Shown: positions 23,030-37,471, numbered from the stretch's first letter. The stretch is DNA of 64,000 nucleotides from Taxawa tesnikishii (nom. ined.) (GCA_030247885.1 JAPDRO010000007.1:1123501-1187500); one strand, 5' to 3'. Translations and numbers: made by a program. The notes: generated from the letters alone by a model not told the origin.

Positions 23030-25036
23030 ATGTTGGGCGGCCTTGTTCTCCTTGCAACTGCTGCAGCTTCCATTGTGCACGGCTCAGCCCTGCCATCCAA
23101 GCCGTTCAACCATTTGCTTGAGAAAAGGCAGACTGCGGGCAGCAGCAGCCTGCAGGTCGACCTTGGGTATGAAGTTTACGAGGGTGTAGCTAACGCAAGC
23201 ACCGGCCTCAACACCTGGAAAGGGTAACTACATGGAACATCCTTCACACGTCGAGTGCCGTTGCTAAAAGATACAGAATTCGCTTCGCTGCTCCTCCTAC
23301 CGGATCACTGCGCTGGCAAGCGCCTCAACCACCAGCAGTCAACCGCAGCAATATTCTGCCAGCGAGTTCATTTGCCCCCGGTGTCCCCAAAGTCCGCCCA
23401 GTATTCCGAACCGGAATGGCACTTTCTCCGACGAGGACTGCCTTTTCCTGAATGTCTATGCACCAGCTAACGCTACAAACCTGCCTGTTCTCGTGTGGAT
23501 CCATGGAGGGGATACGGCCAAGGCAGCGGCCAGCAAGACATGTCGCCCATCATCAACGCCAACAACAACACTTTCGTCGCTGTGGCTATCCAGTACCGGC
23601 TCGGCGCTTTCGGTTTCCTATCGTCCGACGAGGTCTTCAGAAACGGTGTTGTCAATGCCGGCATACGCGATCAGACTTTCGCGCTCCAATGGGTGCAATC
23701 CTACATCGGCCTCTTCGGAGGCAACGCTTCCCAAGTCAGCATCTCGGGCGAATCTGCCGGTGGCGGTTCGGTGATGCTGCAGACCATGGCTTACGGTGGT
23801 ACTCTGGGCGATGAGTTGTTCACCAATGCCATCGCCGCTTCTCCTTACCTGCCGATGCAGTACGGCTACAAGGACTGGGTGCCATCGCAATCGTACTATG
23901 CTTTTGCCGCCGAAGCAGGCTGTCTTCAGACTACGGCGTATGGCAGCTCTCCAAACACGATATTTGAATGTCTTGTCGCGCAGAACACTACTACGCTTCA
24001 GAACGCGAGCTTTAATGTGTCCGAATCCGGAACATATGGTACCTGGGGATTTCTGCCAGTGACGGATGGTGTGTTCATCCAGGACTTGCCGAGCCAGCAA
24101 TTGCTCGAGAAGAGGGTCAACGGCCGCAACCTGCTTGTTGGCAACAATGCGAACGAGGGTCCTCTGTTCACTCCTCAGAATATCACCACTGAGGCAGACC
24201 TGCTTGACTGGCTCCGTCTCACCTTCCCTCTATTCAGCAACGACGACATTGCCAAGATCCTCCTCTACTACCCCAGCAGCAATGCCACCGACGACCCCAA
24301 CGCTGTCGACTACGCAACTCTCGGTTACACAGGCGCCACCGCGCTCAACCAAAGTTCGGTAGGAACCGGACAGCAGCAGCGTGCAGACGTAAGTCCTCAA
24401 ATTCCTACACCGTGGACGCTCACGTGCTTACAATGAGCAGAACATTTATGCAGAGACTACCTTTGTCTGCCCCAGCTACTGGATGGCAGAAGCGTTTACA
24501 GACAGAGGCCGCTCGTCGTACAAGTACCAATACTCCGTCGGCGTCGCGCAGCACGGCGCAGACGTCGCCGGATACTTCGGACCCCGGCCGGCCACCAACG
24601 GACCCGACTTCGAGCTCGCGTTCATGAGTACGTATCCTCGACCTCTCGTCTCTCATTTCCATATCCTGCAAACAAGATCTGCCTGAGTATTAACACTTGC
24701 GTAGACATCTGGGGTTCCTTCGTCACGAATTCCAACCCCTCGATCTCCGCCACCATCGCCAACGGAGCCAACTCGAGCGATCCGACGGCCGCGAACCCGG
24801 CAACGGATTGGCCGCAATTCGCTGTCTATGCGCCGTATCAGATCAATCTGAATCAGACGGGTGGTACTCCGCAGCTGTTCCCCATGATTGTGCCCGGTGT
24901 CAATGCGACGCAGAACGTGCAGGGAGGGACGCCTTTCCAGAACAACTTTACGCTTGTAAATGCGTATACCTGGGAGGCAGGAAGGGGCTACAGGTGTGAT
25001 TTCTGGCGGTCTGTTGCTAGGATCGTGCCGGAGTGA
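23030..25036 (+). CDS. secreted carboxylesterase/lipase, type B
   Basis: Alpha/beta-hydrolase of the type-B carboxylesterase family; hydrolyses esters outside the cell or in the secretory pathway. A signal peptide (MLGGLVLLATAAASIVHGSA) is followed by a Kex2-like KR site (HLLEKRQTAG). Exons are 23030-23223, 23277-24388, 24441-24627 and 24705-25036. Visible motifs: RFAAPPTGSLRWQAP, EDCLFLNVYAP (family signature), oxyanion-hole HGGGYGQGS, and nucleophile elbow SISGESAGGGS with the catalytic Ser. Many N-x-S/T sequons are present, as expected for a secreted protein. The frame breaks at C4 23387-23390 and G4 23508-23511; one extra base at each restores the signature motifs and gives 608 aa. The natural substrate cannot be read from the sequence. 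Confidence 0.9.
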
Positions 25037-25586
25037 TGACGTGCTGATCTGTCAATCTGAGAGACCTTGTCTTGTTCCATGAAATGTAACGATGCCTCCG
25101 TAAAGTCATGGCCAAGAAGATGGAGTCGCCAAGGGCCAAGCAATCAAGACCGAGGCCACTTTGTTTGTTGCGCGTCCAGACTCCTTGGAAACTTTTTAAC
25201 CTCTAGCCAAGTACTGGGTCCTTACCACATATGCGAAACGGGAGAGATGGAGCGAGAGATGTTGATAGTTAGTAGGACCGTTGGCAGGGTAGATTCAATC
25301 TGACATGGATTGCTTGGCTTGCCCAACATGTAAGAGGAAGGACCTGCTGCTGGGTAGAGGGGTCTGGATCAACGCCTTTGAATGCCAAGTGGAGATGTGT
25401 TACTGCTGGCAAACACCTCGTAAGGGAGCCATCAGCGATGTAGAGTCTTGGAAGGCGGCCCCGTCTCTGAAGGCTGAGCACTTGAAGTGATATATAAAAT
25501 AGCAGGACCTGCAAGGTATGCCAATACTCTTTTCCTCATATCTGTCTCGGCAGCTCCAAACCCAGTCCTTGCGATATCTGCCCGTC
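25037..25586. other. intergenic, no gene seen
   Basis: Between the carboxylesterase stop and the carbonic anhydrase start. A TATA-like GATATATAAAATAG lies at about 25489, near 100 bp before the next start codon, and is a plausible core promoter. Confidence 0.5.
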
Positions 25587-26539
25587 ATGCTCTTCAAGTC
25601 TTTGGCCTTTGCCACAGTCATCAGTAGCCTTCCAGCTGTTTTCGCATGTCCGGACCATGATTACCACAGCCATCTGAAGCGCGGAGATCTCCATATCCAC
25701 AAGCGCGCAGAAACCGGCGGAGTAACCTGGGCCTACGAAGCCTCCTACGACTGGGCACGGTTGAGCGAGAGTAGGTCGATGATGAACTGATAGTCCTCCC
25801 TCTCAGCTGACGAGCGATACGAAGACTTCACGCTTTGCCAGACCGGCACTCAACAAGCGCCCATCCCCCTTCTCCTGACCCAGGGCCTGTCTCTGAACCA
25901 CAGGCCGGACTTCATGAACTACACCACCTCAGCCTCCGGCGTATTTTACAACTGGTGAGCCAGCACATGCTCCCTGGGGTCTTCGATTGCTAAACATGCA
26001 CGTTTAGGGGATACGGCCCGGCCATGACGTACAGCCACGAAGAAGGCAACTACACGACCTTGTCGAGCTTCACCTTCGAAGACAGCAACGGCAACGAGAC
26101 CGCCTACCTGTCCGGGTGGCACATCCACGCCCCGGCGGACCACAGCGTGCAAGGCGACCGCTCCAAGGCCGAACTGCACTTCGTGCACGTCGACGCCGAG
26201 GGCCACACTCGCGCCGTCCTGGCCTTCCGCATCGATCCCGGAAACGCAAACTCGTCCTTCTTCGCCCAGTTGCCGGAGCTTGTATCGTACAGGAACACGA
26301 CCGAGAGGGTCAATGCGACGATGAACCCGAGCTTGGCGCTCGATGAGGTCAACCACTTCAACGAGTTTTGGACGTACAAGGGCAGCTTGACGTCTCCGCC
26401 CTGCACGGAGGGGATCAGGTGGTATTTGGCGAGGAACATTCTCTTTGTGAGCAATGAGCAGATGCAGGCGCTGTTGCGGGTGTCGCATTATTCTGCGAGG
26501 GCGGAGCAGGAGGCCTGGCTTCATCAGATTAACGTGTGA
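25587..26539 (+). CDS. secreted alpha-carbonic anhydrase
   Basis: Zinc enzyme interconverting CO2 and bicarbonate, predicted extracellular. Exons 25587-25770, 25807-25954 and 26008-26539 encode 287 aa with no frame defect. A signal peptide (MLFKSLAFATVISSLPAVFA) precedes a His-rich short pro-region with two KR sites (HLKR and IHKR). The alpha-CA fold shows VTWAYEASYDWARL, zinc ligands in GWHIHAPADHS (HxH) and the third His in ELHFVHVD, and the substrate-pocket block SLTSPPCTEGIRWYL. The alpha class is less widespread in fungi than the beta class. An anion transporter of the HCO3 family lies about 4.6 kb downstream on the same strand, with two unrelated genes between. Confidence 0.92.
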
Positions 26540-26980
26540 GATTGAATGTTTGGTGCAATTGGTTGAAGGCCATGCAGACGGTTGCATTTGTACATACAAT
26601 GGATTCTGGGAATCACAACAGGGTATGAGAACTACAGACTGCCCCGTGGTCTGCTGGGCGATCATACTCGAGAAGGCAACGAAGAAACGTGGATGGCACA
26701 GTAAACTGCGTCGCATTGGCACTGTGGCTACAGCATCTCCTTTGCCTTGCTACACGGATCCCACCCAATAAAAACATTCAACGAAGAGACGGGATCACAT
26801 AATCCTTATAACGCCCTGAACACCTTCGCTCACAGATATACCATCCGTCATGTGCCATCCCAACCCCCTTCCAACCCATCCGTCATTGACATCATGAACC
26901 CAAAATGAGAAATTATCATCGCTCGTGCATCAACCCGTGAGAAACCGTTACACTTTCCCCTCTTCTTTGAGACGCTTCCT
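26540..26980. other. convergent 3' intergenic region
   Basis: Between the stops of the carbonic anhydrase and the C2H2 gene, so it contains two 3' ends. There is an A-rich AATAAAAAC near 26766 that could serve polyadenylation of the rightward gene. No coding signal. Confidence 0.5.
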
Positions 26981-29115
26981 TCAATGACCCTGCAACCAAG
27001 CATCCAGACTCACTTCGAAGAACGCCTCACCGGGGTTTCCGAGGCCTAACCCTACCTGTCCACCAAAGTCGAGCTCGAGGCCCTGGCTGCCCATGAACGT
27101 CTCCTTGCCTTGTCCCAAGCCGGCGTCGAGGACACCTGCTGCTTCGAACGTCTGCTCGTACTCGCTGACCGAGCTGGTCGAGCCGGGGGTGGGCGAGAAC
27201 GGGTCCGCGGCGAGCACGGGCTGGGTGTCGACGCTGAAGCCGAAGGCATCGAAGCTGGCGTCGTTGCCGTCGTTGGGTTGCGGGGCGGTGTCGGCGGGCG
27301 AGTCATGCGACGACGCTGGCGGTGAGGAGTGGGTAGACAGCGGGGCGGGCGAGACGTCGGCAGCGAAGTCGAAGGACGCGGTGGTGGTGGCGTTGTTGAA
27401 GCTCTGCTGCGTCTTGGCGGGCGAGTCGACGGCTGTGGCCGGCGACGTGGGCGGCGTGTCGCGGTATTGCTTGAGGAAGGCATCGAGCTCGCTGTCCGCG
27501 CTGTAGTCGAGAAGGACGTCGTCGGTACCGTCGAAAGTGTGGCAGTCACTGTGAGGTGGAGTGTTTGGGTAGCTGCGGTCGTCGGATACAGAGCTGGCGT
27601 AGGTGTTGCCCGCCTCAGAGCCGCGGCGGGCATCGATCTTGCGAGCGCGAGAGGCCTTGTCCATGCGCTGCTCCATGTCGGGACGCTGCTTACGTGGACG
27701 GCCACGCTTAACTTCGCGGCGCTCGAAGCCTGGGAGCGCGCCTTCGCAGACACCACGCTGACGGTGACGGGTGAGTGCATCTTGACGGGCAAAACCGTTG
27801 CCGCAGGGGCACTTGTGAGGCTTATTGCCACTGTGTATCTTGGCGTGGCGCTTGAGATCGTGCTGGCGGACGAAGCACTTGCCGCAGTGGTTGCACTTGA
27901 ATTGGCGGTCACCGAGGTGGGTCTGGACGTGGGACTTGATGTTCTCCTTGCGGCCGAACTTCTTGCCGCAATCTGGGTAAAGGCAGATCCACTTGTTGTC
28001 GCTCGGATCCTGCGGGCTTATGTATCTCTGGACGTCTTCCATGGAGATTCCCGTGTCCTCAAGGCTGGCATCGACATCGGGGTTGTTGGCGAGGAACATC
28101 TCGCGTGGCGATATCGGCGGTCTTGGTGGAGAATCTGCGAAGTAGATACCCAGATCTTGGGTGCCCTGCGCATGGGCAAGCAGTTGCTCCTGGGTGAGTG
28201 GGATCTGGGAAGAAGCGCGCGAGGAGGCTTCCTCGTAAAGGGTGGGCAAGTGCTGCTTCACCGGAGAGCGGCAAGGCGAGTTCGGATCCGCGATCGATGA
28301 CTGGTAAGAGGAAGACCCACCGCCATATTCGCTGAGTTGATCTCCGTAGACGCTCGCTTGTGGTGGTGACGTATGCTCGACGGTCACAATAGGTACATTG
28401 GTATAGGCTCCTGGCATTGGCGAGACGTCGAATGACTTCTCCGAGCAGTGACCGCTCATCGGCCTGCTAGTGGCGGGAGTCATTTGTGGAGTTGAAAAGA
28501 ACTGTGTAACTGGGGTACACGGTCTCTGTGAAGAGGGGTTTGTGCCATGATGACCGGTGTCTGCTGTGGTACAGTTGATGTCGGGATGGCCATGATCGGT
28601 GGCTGTTGTGATGCGTCGCCGGACATGATGTGTCCGTATGTTTGGTAGAACGACCGGATGTGGTCGTTAAGGCTCTTGATTGCTTCCTCAGGTGGAGCGA
28701 GGTCTTGTCTGATTGTGTGCTGAGGCATCATTTGCTGCTGGTGTTGCTGCTGCTGCTGTTGAAGCTGAGCGTTCTGGTATTGGAGCTGTTGAAGGAATTG
28801 TTGGTCCATGTCCTGGAGTCCCGGCGGGGCTGGTCTATGCTGCTGCGCTTCTTGCATGATATGCTGTGGTGTCGAGTGTCCTAAGTTAGTAGTACTTACC
28901 ATTGGTTCCTGTTCCTGCAGTGGTGTTAAGCGTCCCGATCCGGAGTATGTGGTCGATTGGTCAAGGGAAAGTCCGCGTCGATGGTGTCCTTGGGTCCGTC
29001 GGTGGTGTGCAGGGATTGAAGTTGCCAGTATGGGTACCTCGAGAGAATTTTGCCGACGGTGCAATTGGCGCCGTCGCTGTATGCTCGAGGCAGTGTAGTG
29101 GTTGTTGGACAGCAT
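26981..29115 (-). CDS. C2H2 zinc-finger factor, SWI5/ACE2 type
   Basis: Nuclear transcription factor. From ATG 29115 (MLSNNHYTASS) the N-terminal half is Gln/His-rich with a poly-Gln run and an RRGLSLDQ motif; the C-terminal half has three C2H2 fingers near residues 370-455 (CLYPDCGKKFGRKENIKSH, CNHCGKCFVRQHDLKRH and the atypical CPCGNGFARQDALTRHRQRG). This trio, with a third finger of CPCG form, matches SWI5/ACE2 regulators that control cell separation and wall genes in yeasts; the role in this fungus is inference. An acidic Ser/Asp-rich tail follows. The frame breaks at G4 28512-28515; one extra base joins HRDRVPP to VTQFFSTPQMTP and gives 711 aa. No intron is required. Confidence 0.85.
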
Positions 29116-30426
<1,311 letters not shown>

Positions 30427-31157
30427 AGTAATGGAGCGGAGGATGGCCTTGGGTCTGCGCGGTGTTTCACCCACACGTCTGGCTCCTTGCTAAGACACGC
30501 TGTAAAGTCAATGCCGTCAATGAAAGCTTCAATACCCTCGAGAGAACTGTGATTCTTCCTGTCATTCGTGAATAGGCCACCATCGTCGACTTATTCAGTC
30601 TCACTTTACGAGCCAATTGCAACACATGACCATAGATGATCGTGCAAGGGCTTCTGCTACTCCTTCACTTACTGTTCCTCTGAACGGCCATGAAAGAGAT
30701 CAGCAATCGAAATAAACTTTGAGATGTTTTCTTTTTGCCTGTCAGTGAGCGTCTGTCGGCCTATTCCCGTACACCACCAGCGGCGCCTTGGTGGTACACA
30801 TGATCTTCTCTCAACGGGCTTGGCATTGCAAAACCCATTTACTCCGAATGGAGCCGCGGGCATAAGGACGATTTTGCGCCACTGATGTCACGGGCCGACT
30901 AGTTGATGTTGTTTCTGCCGACGGCATCGGATCAACCGCCGCTTGTGTGACCATTTCTGTTTCGAGTCGTCTTTCTCGTGTATATCCCTTGCAGCGCACT
31001 TCTGAACCGGAGCGCAACGGCGCATTTGCCAATCTTTTGTTCTGCGATGCGCGCACGGCCATCCTCAAAATCGAGCACACGGTTAAAGATCCCGCAAGAC
31101 GAGCAGAAAGAGACGTAAAGGGGGACCACGATTTCTTTGGCTCGACAGACAGAGAAC
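30427..31157. other. intergenic, no gene seen
   Basis: This holds the 3' end of ubiquitin-S27a and the promoter of the transporter. No motif-bearing frame was found. Confidence 0.5.
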
Positions 31158-33179
31158 ATGAATCCACAGGGAGATCCTTACACATGGGAGGGGAGAACAG
31201 GCTGGAAAAGCTATCGTCTGTTGCATCCAGGCCGGGGCATGTATTATGATGTGAGGAGGAGGTTGCCATATTACTGGAGCGACATCAGGGACGGGTTCAA
31301 TTACAGAACCTTTGCTGCGACGGTGCGGATGTATTTTGTAAAGTCAGTCCATACCAAGCCACATACTTGCGCCAGAGCTATGCTTATTGCTCCCGCAGTC
31401 TTCTTCCAGCCCTTGCGTTTCAACTCGATATGAGCAGAAACACTGATGGCTATTTTGGCATCAACGAGGCGCTCTTCGCTTCTGCCCTCGCGGCTATCGT
31501 CTTCAGCACGCTGGGCGCTCAACCTCTCACTATCGTCGGTATCACCGGTTTGATTTCACTGTTCAACTACACAATCTACCATATTGCGGTAAAGCAAGGC
31601 ATCGGGGAACTGTACCCTGAGTTCATCGCCTGGGTTTCCATATGGGCTGCTATCACGCACTGGATCGCATCTTTCGGTAACCTCTGCGATTATATGCGCT
31701 TCATCACGGATTTTTCGAGCAACTCGTTCGGCATGTATGTCGGAATCATCTACATGAGTGAGTCTGGGCCGCTTTTGTTTCTTATGACAGGTCTTCGTGC
31801 TGATGGCTTGCACAGTCAAGGGTGTCGAAGAGCTGGTTGCTCAATTTCAGGACAGCTCGTATGCTGCCGGCTTCTTGAGCGTTGTCGTGGCATTGTGCTA
31901 CTGGGCGACGGTTTATGCATTGGAGCTCCTACCCAACACGATCTTGTTCACCCCCACGGTCAGAAAGCTGCTAGCGGATTATGCATACCCGGTAAGCTCT
32001 GGTTTCCTCCTTAGGCAGGAGAACATAAGCGACTTACATACTTTCAGATTTGTACGCTCTTTTGGTCCGGATTTGTTCACATCACTGGGCCTCTCGAGAA
32101 GGCTGATGTCCTCAGACTTCCTACTACGAAATCTTTCCATCCCACTGTCGACCGGAGCTGGTTCGTGCAGTTCTATAATTTACCGGTCAAATGGGTTTTC
32201 GTGGCCTTGCCTATAGGAATCCTCATGACTCTGCTGTTTTACTACGATCACGTACGTATTTAAAAGGACTCTGTTCATGTTGGGATGCTAACAGAGTTTG
32301 TAGAACGTGAGTAGCTTGACAGCTCAAGCCAAGCAGTATCCCTTGAAGAAGCCTGCAGGATTCCATTGGGACTTCTTCCTTCTCGGCTGTACCTGTTTCA
32401 TTGCCGGAATCCTCGGTTTGCCACTTCCTAACGGCCTCGTCCCTCAAGCGCCTGTGCATACGGATTCATTGACCAATTACAAAGACAAATTGCACATCAC
32501 GCACGAGGAAGAGGACGGAGTAACGGAAGAGCACCGCCGGAAGACCATCGTTGCCGAGAGCGTTGTTGAGCAGCGTCTCAGCCATTTCCTCATGGGACTT
32601 GCGATTGTGGGAACCATGACCGGACCGTTACTCGTGGTCCTGCACACGATGCCACGCGCCCTGTTCTCCGGAGTCTTCTTCGTCGTCGGATGGGGCTCAA
32701 TCGAGGGCAACGGCATCACAAAGAAAGTCATTTTCTTATGCAATGAACACCGCTTCATCGATCCTTCGGAACCGCTGCTCAAGGTCCGCAAGAGGCGCAT
32801 CGTGCTCTTCATCTTACTTCAAATTCTCGGCGTCGGATTCAGCGTTGCGATCTCGCAAACCATTGGTGCCATTGGGTTTCCAGTCATCATTATTGCATTA
32901 ATCCCGCTCCGATGGGTCATCATGCCCCGGATGTTCACGAGGAAGGAGCTGGCGGTCATGGACGCGCTGACTGCAGATTCGGGTGTGGTTTTGGCTAGCT
33001 TGGGTGGTAAACCGGAGATGCCAGAGGTCAGGTTGGAGAGGGAAAAGGGGATTAATAGAAGCAATGACGGCGAGGAAGCAGGAGGAAGCAGTGACACGCT
33101 AGAGGATATACCTGCTGATAGAGATGCTGAAAGGGAGGAGGGGAAAAAGGAGCATGGCGAGTACCCAGTCGGTCCATAG
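31158..33179 (+). CDS. HCO3/borate transporter family protein (BOR1-like)
   Basis: Polytopic membrane anion transporter of the SLC4-like HCO3 family; fungal members characterised so far (yeast Bor1) export borate, but family-level substrate cannot be read here. Five exons, 31158-31342, 31399-31757, 31816-31991, 32048-32251 and 32304-33179, sum to 1800 nt, 599 aa, with no frame defect. Seen features: cytosolic start with DIRDGFNYRT, the NLLPALAFQLDMSRNTDG first span region, PLTIVGITGLISLFNYTIY, about 10-12 hydrophobic spans, GLPLPNGLVPQAPVHT (family signature), and an acidic/charged cytosolic tail. Exon 1 ends phase 2 and needs the GTCAGT donor at 31343, not the GTAAAG just upstream. Confidence 0.92.
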
Positions 33180-33440
33180 AGCAGCTTTAGTTACATTGCG
33201 TCTTTGTCGACAGGCATAAGGTGTTCTTGCCAATGCAAACTTGATCGTCTGTCCACGTATTTGTGAGGTGTTTTAAAAATGTAAGTAGTTGCATGTACTG
33301 GATGGATGAAGATAGGTCGAGCATGACGTTGGATTGTTTTCCGAGTCCCCGAATTCGAGCCCAAACCGTCTCGGTCCACACCAGCAACGTCAACTGCGAA
33401 ACGATGCGCGGCATGCCACGTCGAAGGCTGCGCGCATATC

Positions 33441-36400
33441 ATGGGCCTTGAAACCAAAGATGTAGTCATTGCAGCAGTCGGAGCCTTCATATCCTGGGCG
33501 CTGCTTACGCATCTTCTGCCAGGTCTACGTTGGATCCCGTACGCTTTCGTGGCCGGCGTTCTCGCGACTATCCTAGGAGTCCTCTATGTGATTATCACCA
33601 CCTCGCGCGGCACATACTATGGCTCGACTACCCCATCGCCAATACCTGCGCCAGCATTCATCAGGCCAAGCGCATGGGATCGCGAGAGAGCCGCCCTGAA
33701 GGAACGAGCACACTACCGCAAGAAGACGCTGTTACCGCAATCGAAGACGGTATCGAAGAATTTCGACGGTCTCCTGGATTTGATCCTTCGCGACTTCATC
33801 ACGAGCTGGTACAACAACATCAGTAAGCGGCCATTATTTCAGAATGAGGTGGATAGGGCCATCCGAGACACGGCGCGTAACGTACGCGACAGGTTGGCGA
33901 GCTTGGATATCGTGGAAATTGGTGTCTCGAGGATCGTGCCTATCGTTACTACACATATGAGGGATTTCTATGATGCTGAAAGAGCGGTCCGTGGAAAGAA
34001 CTTGACTCGCAACATTACGGAGTCAGAAGAATTAGATCTTGCGATTGCTGGGAAATACAGAGATGGACGGCTGCATCCGGCAGCAGACCTCACGTTTTCG
34101 GACTGCAAGCTCATGCAGCAAGCTCATCTGCGCAAGACTATTGCAAAGTTTTTGCCTATCGTACTTCCAGACAGCATGAAGACAAGTCCGGCTGTGACGG
34201 CTTTGATCAGAGAGATCGTTGCATGTGCGGTCTTAGCGCCCATCATGCAGATGCTTGCAGATCCGGACATGTGGAACCAGATATTGGAGGGATACGTGAG
34301 TCTCGGGCCTGGCTTTCTTGGTCTTTGTTATGCTGACAACATGTTTAGGGACGCACTCTGCTTCAAGATCGGAAGACGGTTCGGAAACTTAGGGCAGCGC
34401 TCGATGAACATGCGCCCGCTTCCCCTCAATCGGCGAGGCCGGCGCAGTTTCCTCGCCTCAGACCCAACGACAATGAGAGACAGTTCGAACGCTTTATCAG
34501 AGCCATCAGACAGTGTGCAACATTGTCAGATGCGCGCCGCTTCAGAAGCGAGATTGTTAGTCAGATCCGAAGAGGAAACTCGGCCGACGAGCAGGACCCT
34601 ATATACATGCGTCGCCTTGAAACTGGCAAGCGAATATTGGACCAGAAGATTGCTTACCTCGCCGCTGGAGGCACCTCGGAGCCTAAACCAAAGTTGAACA
34701 TCAATCCGACCCCTTCAAGCTCGGAAGTCTCCTCCAAATTGCAGCAAGCGACTCTGAAGGATGTCATGCACAACGCCTCCGGTCTGTCTTACTTCATGGA
34801 GTTCATGGACCGGAAGAACCGCATGCGTCTCGTCCAGTTCTGGATCGTTGTTGATGGCTTTCGAAATCCTTTGGAGGAGGACAACGATGAACCAGGACAG
34901 GCATTTTACGACCAACCTTCATGGACTGCCGCTGATCGTATGGACATCGCTCAAATCAACGAGGCTTACCTCTCTTTACCGGAACTCAACGTACCGGCTG
35001 CGGACCGCAAGGCAGTGCAAGACTATCTGAAGGTTGGCAGTAGCGCAGATACACCTATGTATCTCGCCGCTCGACGTGCGGTCCTCAAAGCGCAAACATC
35101 AGTATTTGAGGAGATGAAGGAGAAACACTTCGAAAACTTCAGGAAGTCCGATCTGTTCTACAAATGGCTCGCCACTGAAGAAAGTTCGGTCTTGTCAGCG
35201 AGCTCGGAGAAATCGGTGCATTTTGCTGGGAACATCTCGGATGCTGAAGACAAACCTCGCGGCAAGACCGTTCGCACGTTGAGTGGAAACTCCAACCTTC
35301 GCAAGAAGGAACCAGAGCTTCGCCGGGCAGTGATGTCCTCGACTGATCTTTCGACCGTGTACCGTCCCACTCTCACCCCAACTCTTTCCCGGTCTTCGAT
35401 GGACGACACAAGCGTACGACCTTCGTTGTTCGACGACGATATTGACGATGAACGCCTGACCCGCTCAGTGCCATCGTTGGCGAATTTGGATGCGGAGAGT
35501 GATTCCTACCAGAACGGAAACGGTGAAGACTCTTCACAAGTAGTCGACGCGGTACAGACGGCGCTGAACGAGATTATGGATGCTGAACCCGAGACCAACC
35601 CTCTGCTTTCCGATCCAAGTATCAGATCAAGTCACCAGGCAGACTCTCCGCGAAGTTCTACAGAGCTGTCTCGTCCACCGATGGTGAGCCAAAAGTCAAA
35701 ACCCAGCATTGCTTCCCTTGGCCTGGTCGGAGCATCGAAAAACATTGGCGTATTTTCTGATGACTTGTTTGGCGACGAGGATAAATTCTCAGAGGATGAG
35801 CGCGAGGACTCCGATGCCTTGCAGCATTCTGCCGTTGAAGACATACATGAAGCAGCACCCGGTGATCTGGGCCTTGCAGAGGCTATTGACTCTCTCAATG
35901 CAGAGATCGAGCGGCTGACAGCGCAAGAATCCATACTAGATTCCTTGACGCGAAAAGCTGAGCTTACCAACAATGCTGCCGAGCTGCGAATCCTGCGCAA
36001 GTCAAAGCAGAGTTTACAACGCGAGGTTCGTAGAAAGGAGATGCAGAAACAGCAGTATGTTGTACAAGAAAGCGACAACAGTCTTTATGGCAGGGCAGCT
36101 GTCAGCATCAAGTCAGTCATGGTTGCCAAGGAAGAAGACGGACATGAATACGCACTCTGTAAGTTGTCGAGTCGGAAAGTTGTAGCGGTCACTAACATCC
36201 AGAAGATGTTATCGAAGTACGCCGACAGGCTGGCGATCAGATGCCGGCTGCCATGTGGACAGTGACGCGACGCTACAGCGAGTTCCACGAATTGAACAAA
36301 CGGCTGCGCGCGAGGTTCTCCGCCATCAGAGACCTGGAGTTTCCTCGTCGTCAAACCCTCTTCACGTTGCAGAAGGACTTCCTTCAGAAGCGGAGGGTGA

Positions 36401-37317
36401 TTCTCGAAAGATATCTAAGGGTACGTACAGAGGTCATCGTCTCTTGTGTGTCACTGATCTCTCTCAGGCTCTGCTTCTCATTCCGGCCATCTGCCGCAGC
36501 CGTGAGCTTCGCGCTTTCCTGTCTCAGTCTGCGATCTCCACCAACGGATCGAAGGAGACTCAAGTCGATGCCAAAGACTTTGTCACACGCATATACAACT
36601 CAGTTTCGGATGGGATGGAAGAATTCCTGGGCAACATCCCGGTTTTAGACCAACTCACTGTTGCTGGGCAGAACCTCATCTCTGCAGCGAGCACCCAACT
36701 CAACAGTGCATCCATGGCGGGCGGTGATCCGGCGCTTGGACAAAATCCAACCTCAGCCGAAGCTGAAGCCGAGATCAACGCGTTCGAGGATCGTGAGTTT
36801 GAACCTTTTGTAAAGCCTATCTGCGATTTGTTTCTTGAAACATTCGAGCTGCAAAAGGGAAACAGTTGGCTGCGTGGCCGCGCTGTTGTGGTAGTTCTGC
36901 ACCAGCTGCTCGGCGGGACGATTGAGAGAAAAGTCCGAGAGGTTGCGAAAGGCTTGATCGGCGAGGACTCGGTTGCTGGATATATTGAGGTCTTGAAGAA
37001 CAACATGTGGCCTGGTGGACAAATGCGTCAAGCTTCAGCGCCGCGTACCAGCGCAGCCAAGACGCGTAGTCGGAAGGAGGCAGGATTGCTGTTGGCGACG
37101 CTGCTGCCAGATGTTGCGGCAAGTGTGGTGGGTAGAGCAAATGCGCAGGCGGCGAGTCGTAAGATGTTCGCCATGCTGAACAACCAGCGCCTCAAGTGAG
37201 TAGTATCGCGGATCCACGTTGACATGGCCAAGTTAACGTGTTGCTAGCACACATCTCTTGTTCACACTTCTCGATGAGATCATCCAGGCGACATTCCCAG
37301 AAGCTGTAGTGAGGTGA
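33441..37317 (+). CDS. MDM1: PXA-RGS-PX-nexin sorting nexin (Mdm1/SNX13 type)
   Basis: ER-anchored sorting nexin; yeast Mdm1 tethers ER to the vacuole and supports lipid droplet and sphingolipid balance, human relatives are SNX13/14/19/25. Exons 33441-34295, 34349-36158, 36206-36420, 36468-37195 and 37248-37317 sum to 3678 nt, 1225 aa, with no error. Two N-terminal hydrophobic segments (about residues 7-50) anchor it; the PXA domain spans about 95-285 (LLDLILRDFITSWYNNIS), RGS-like about 420-550 (GLSYFMEFMDRKNRMRLVQF), an acidic linker with a coiled coil follows, PX lies at about 865-985 (TVTRRYSEFHELNKRLRARF) and Nexin-C to the end. The exon 3 acceptor at CAGAAG is needed; the CAG three bases earlier would create a stop. 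Confidence 0.93.
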
Positions 37318-37471
37318 ATGAAAACAGTGTATCGATTTCACATGTCAACGGTTGTCCCTGTGACTCTCGCTTCGTAAAGTCTAATCTCCTATTGCCTGCT
37401 GCTCGTAATCACTGCGACCACCTTATTACTCTCATCGTAGTATCACTTACACGTCACATCGCACCGCACAC

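Noticed and set aside
23030-26539. Carboxylesterase and carbonic anhydrase as a horizontally acquired secretion island
   Set aside because: Introns, codon choice and promoter style match the surrounding genes; nothing marks a foreign origin.
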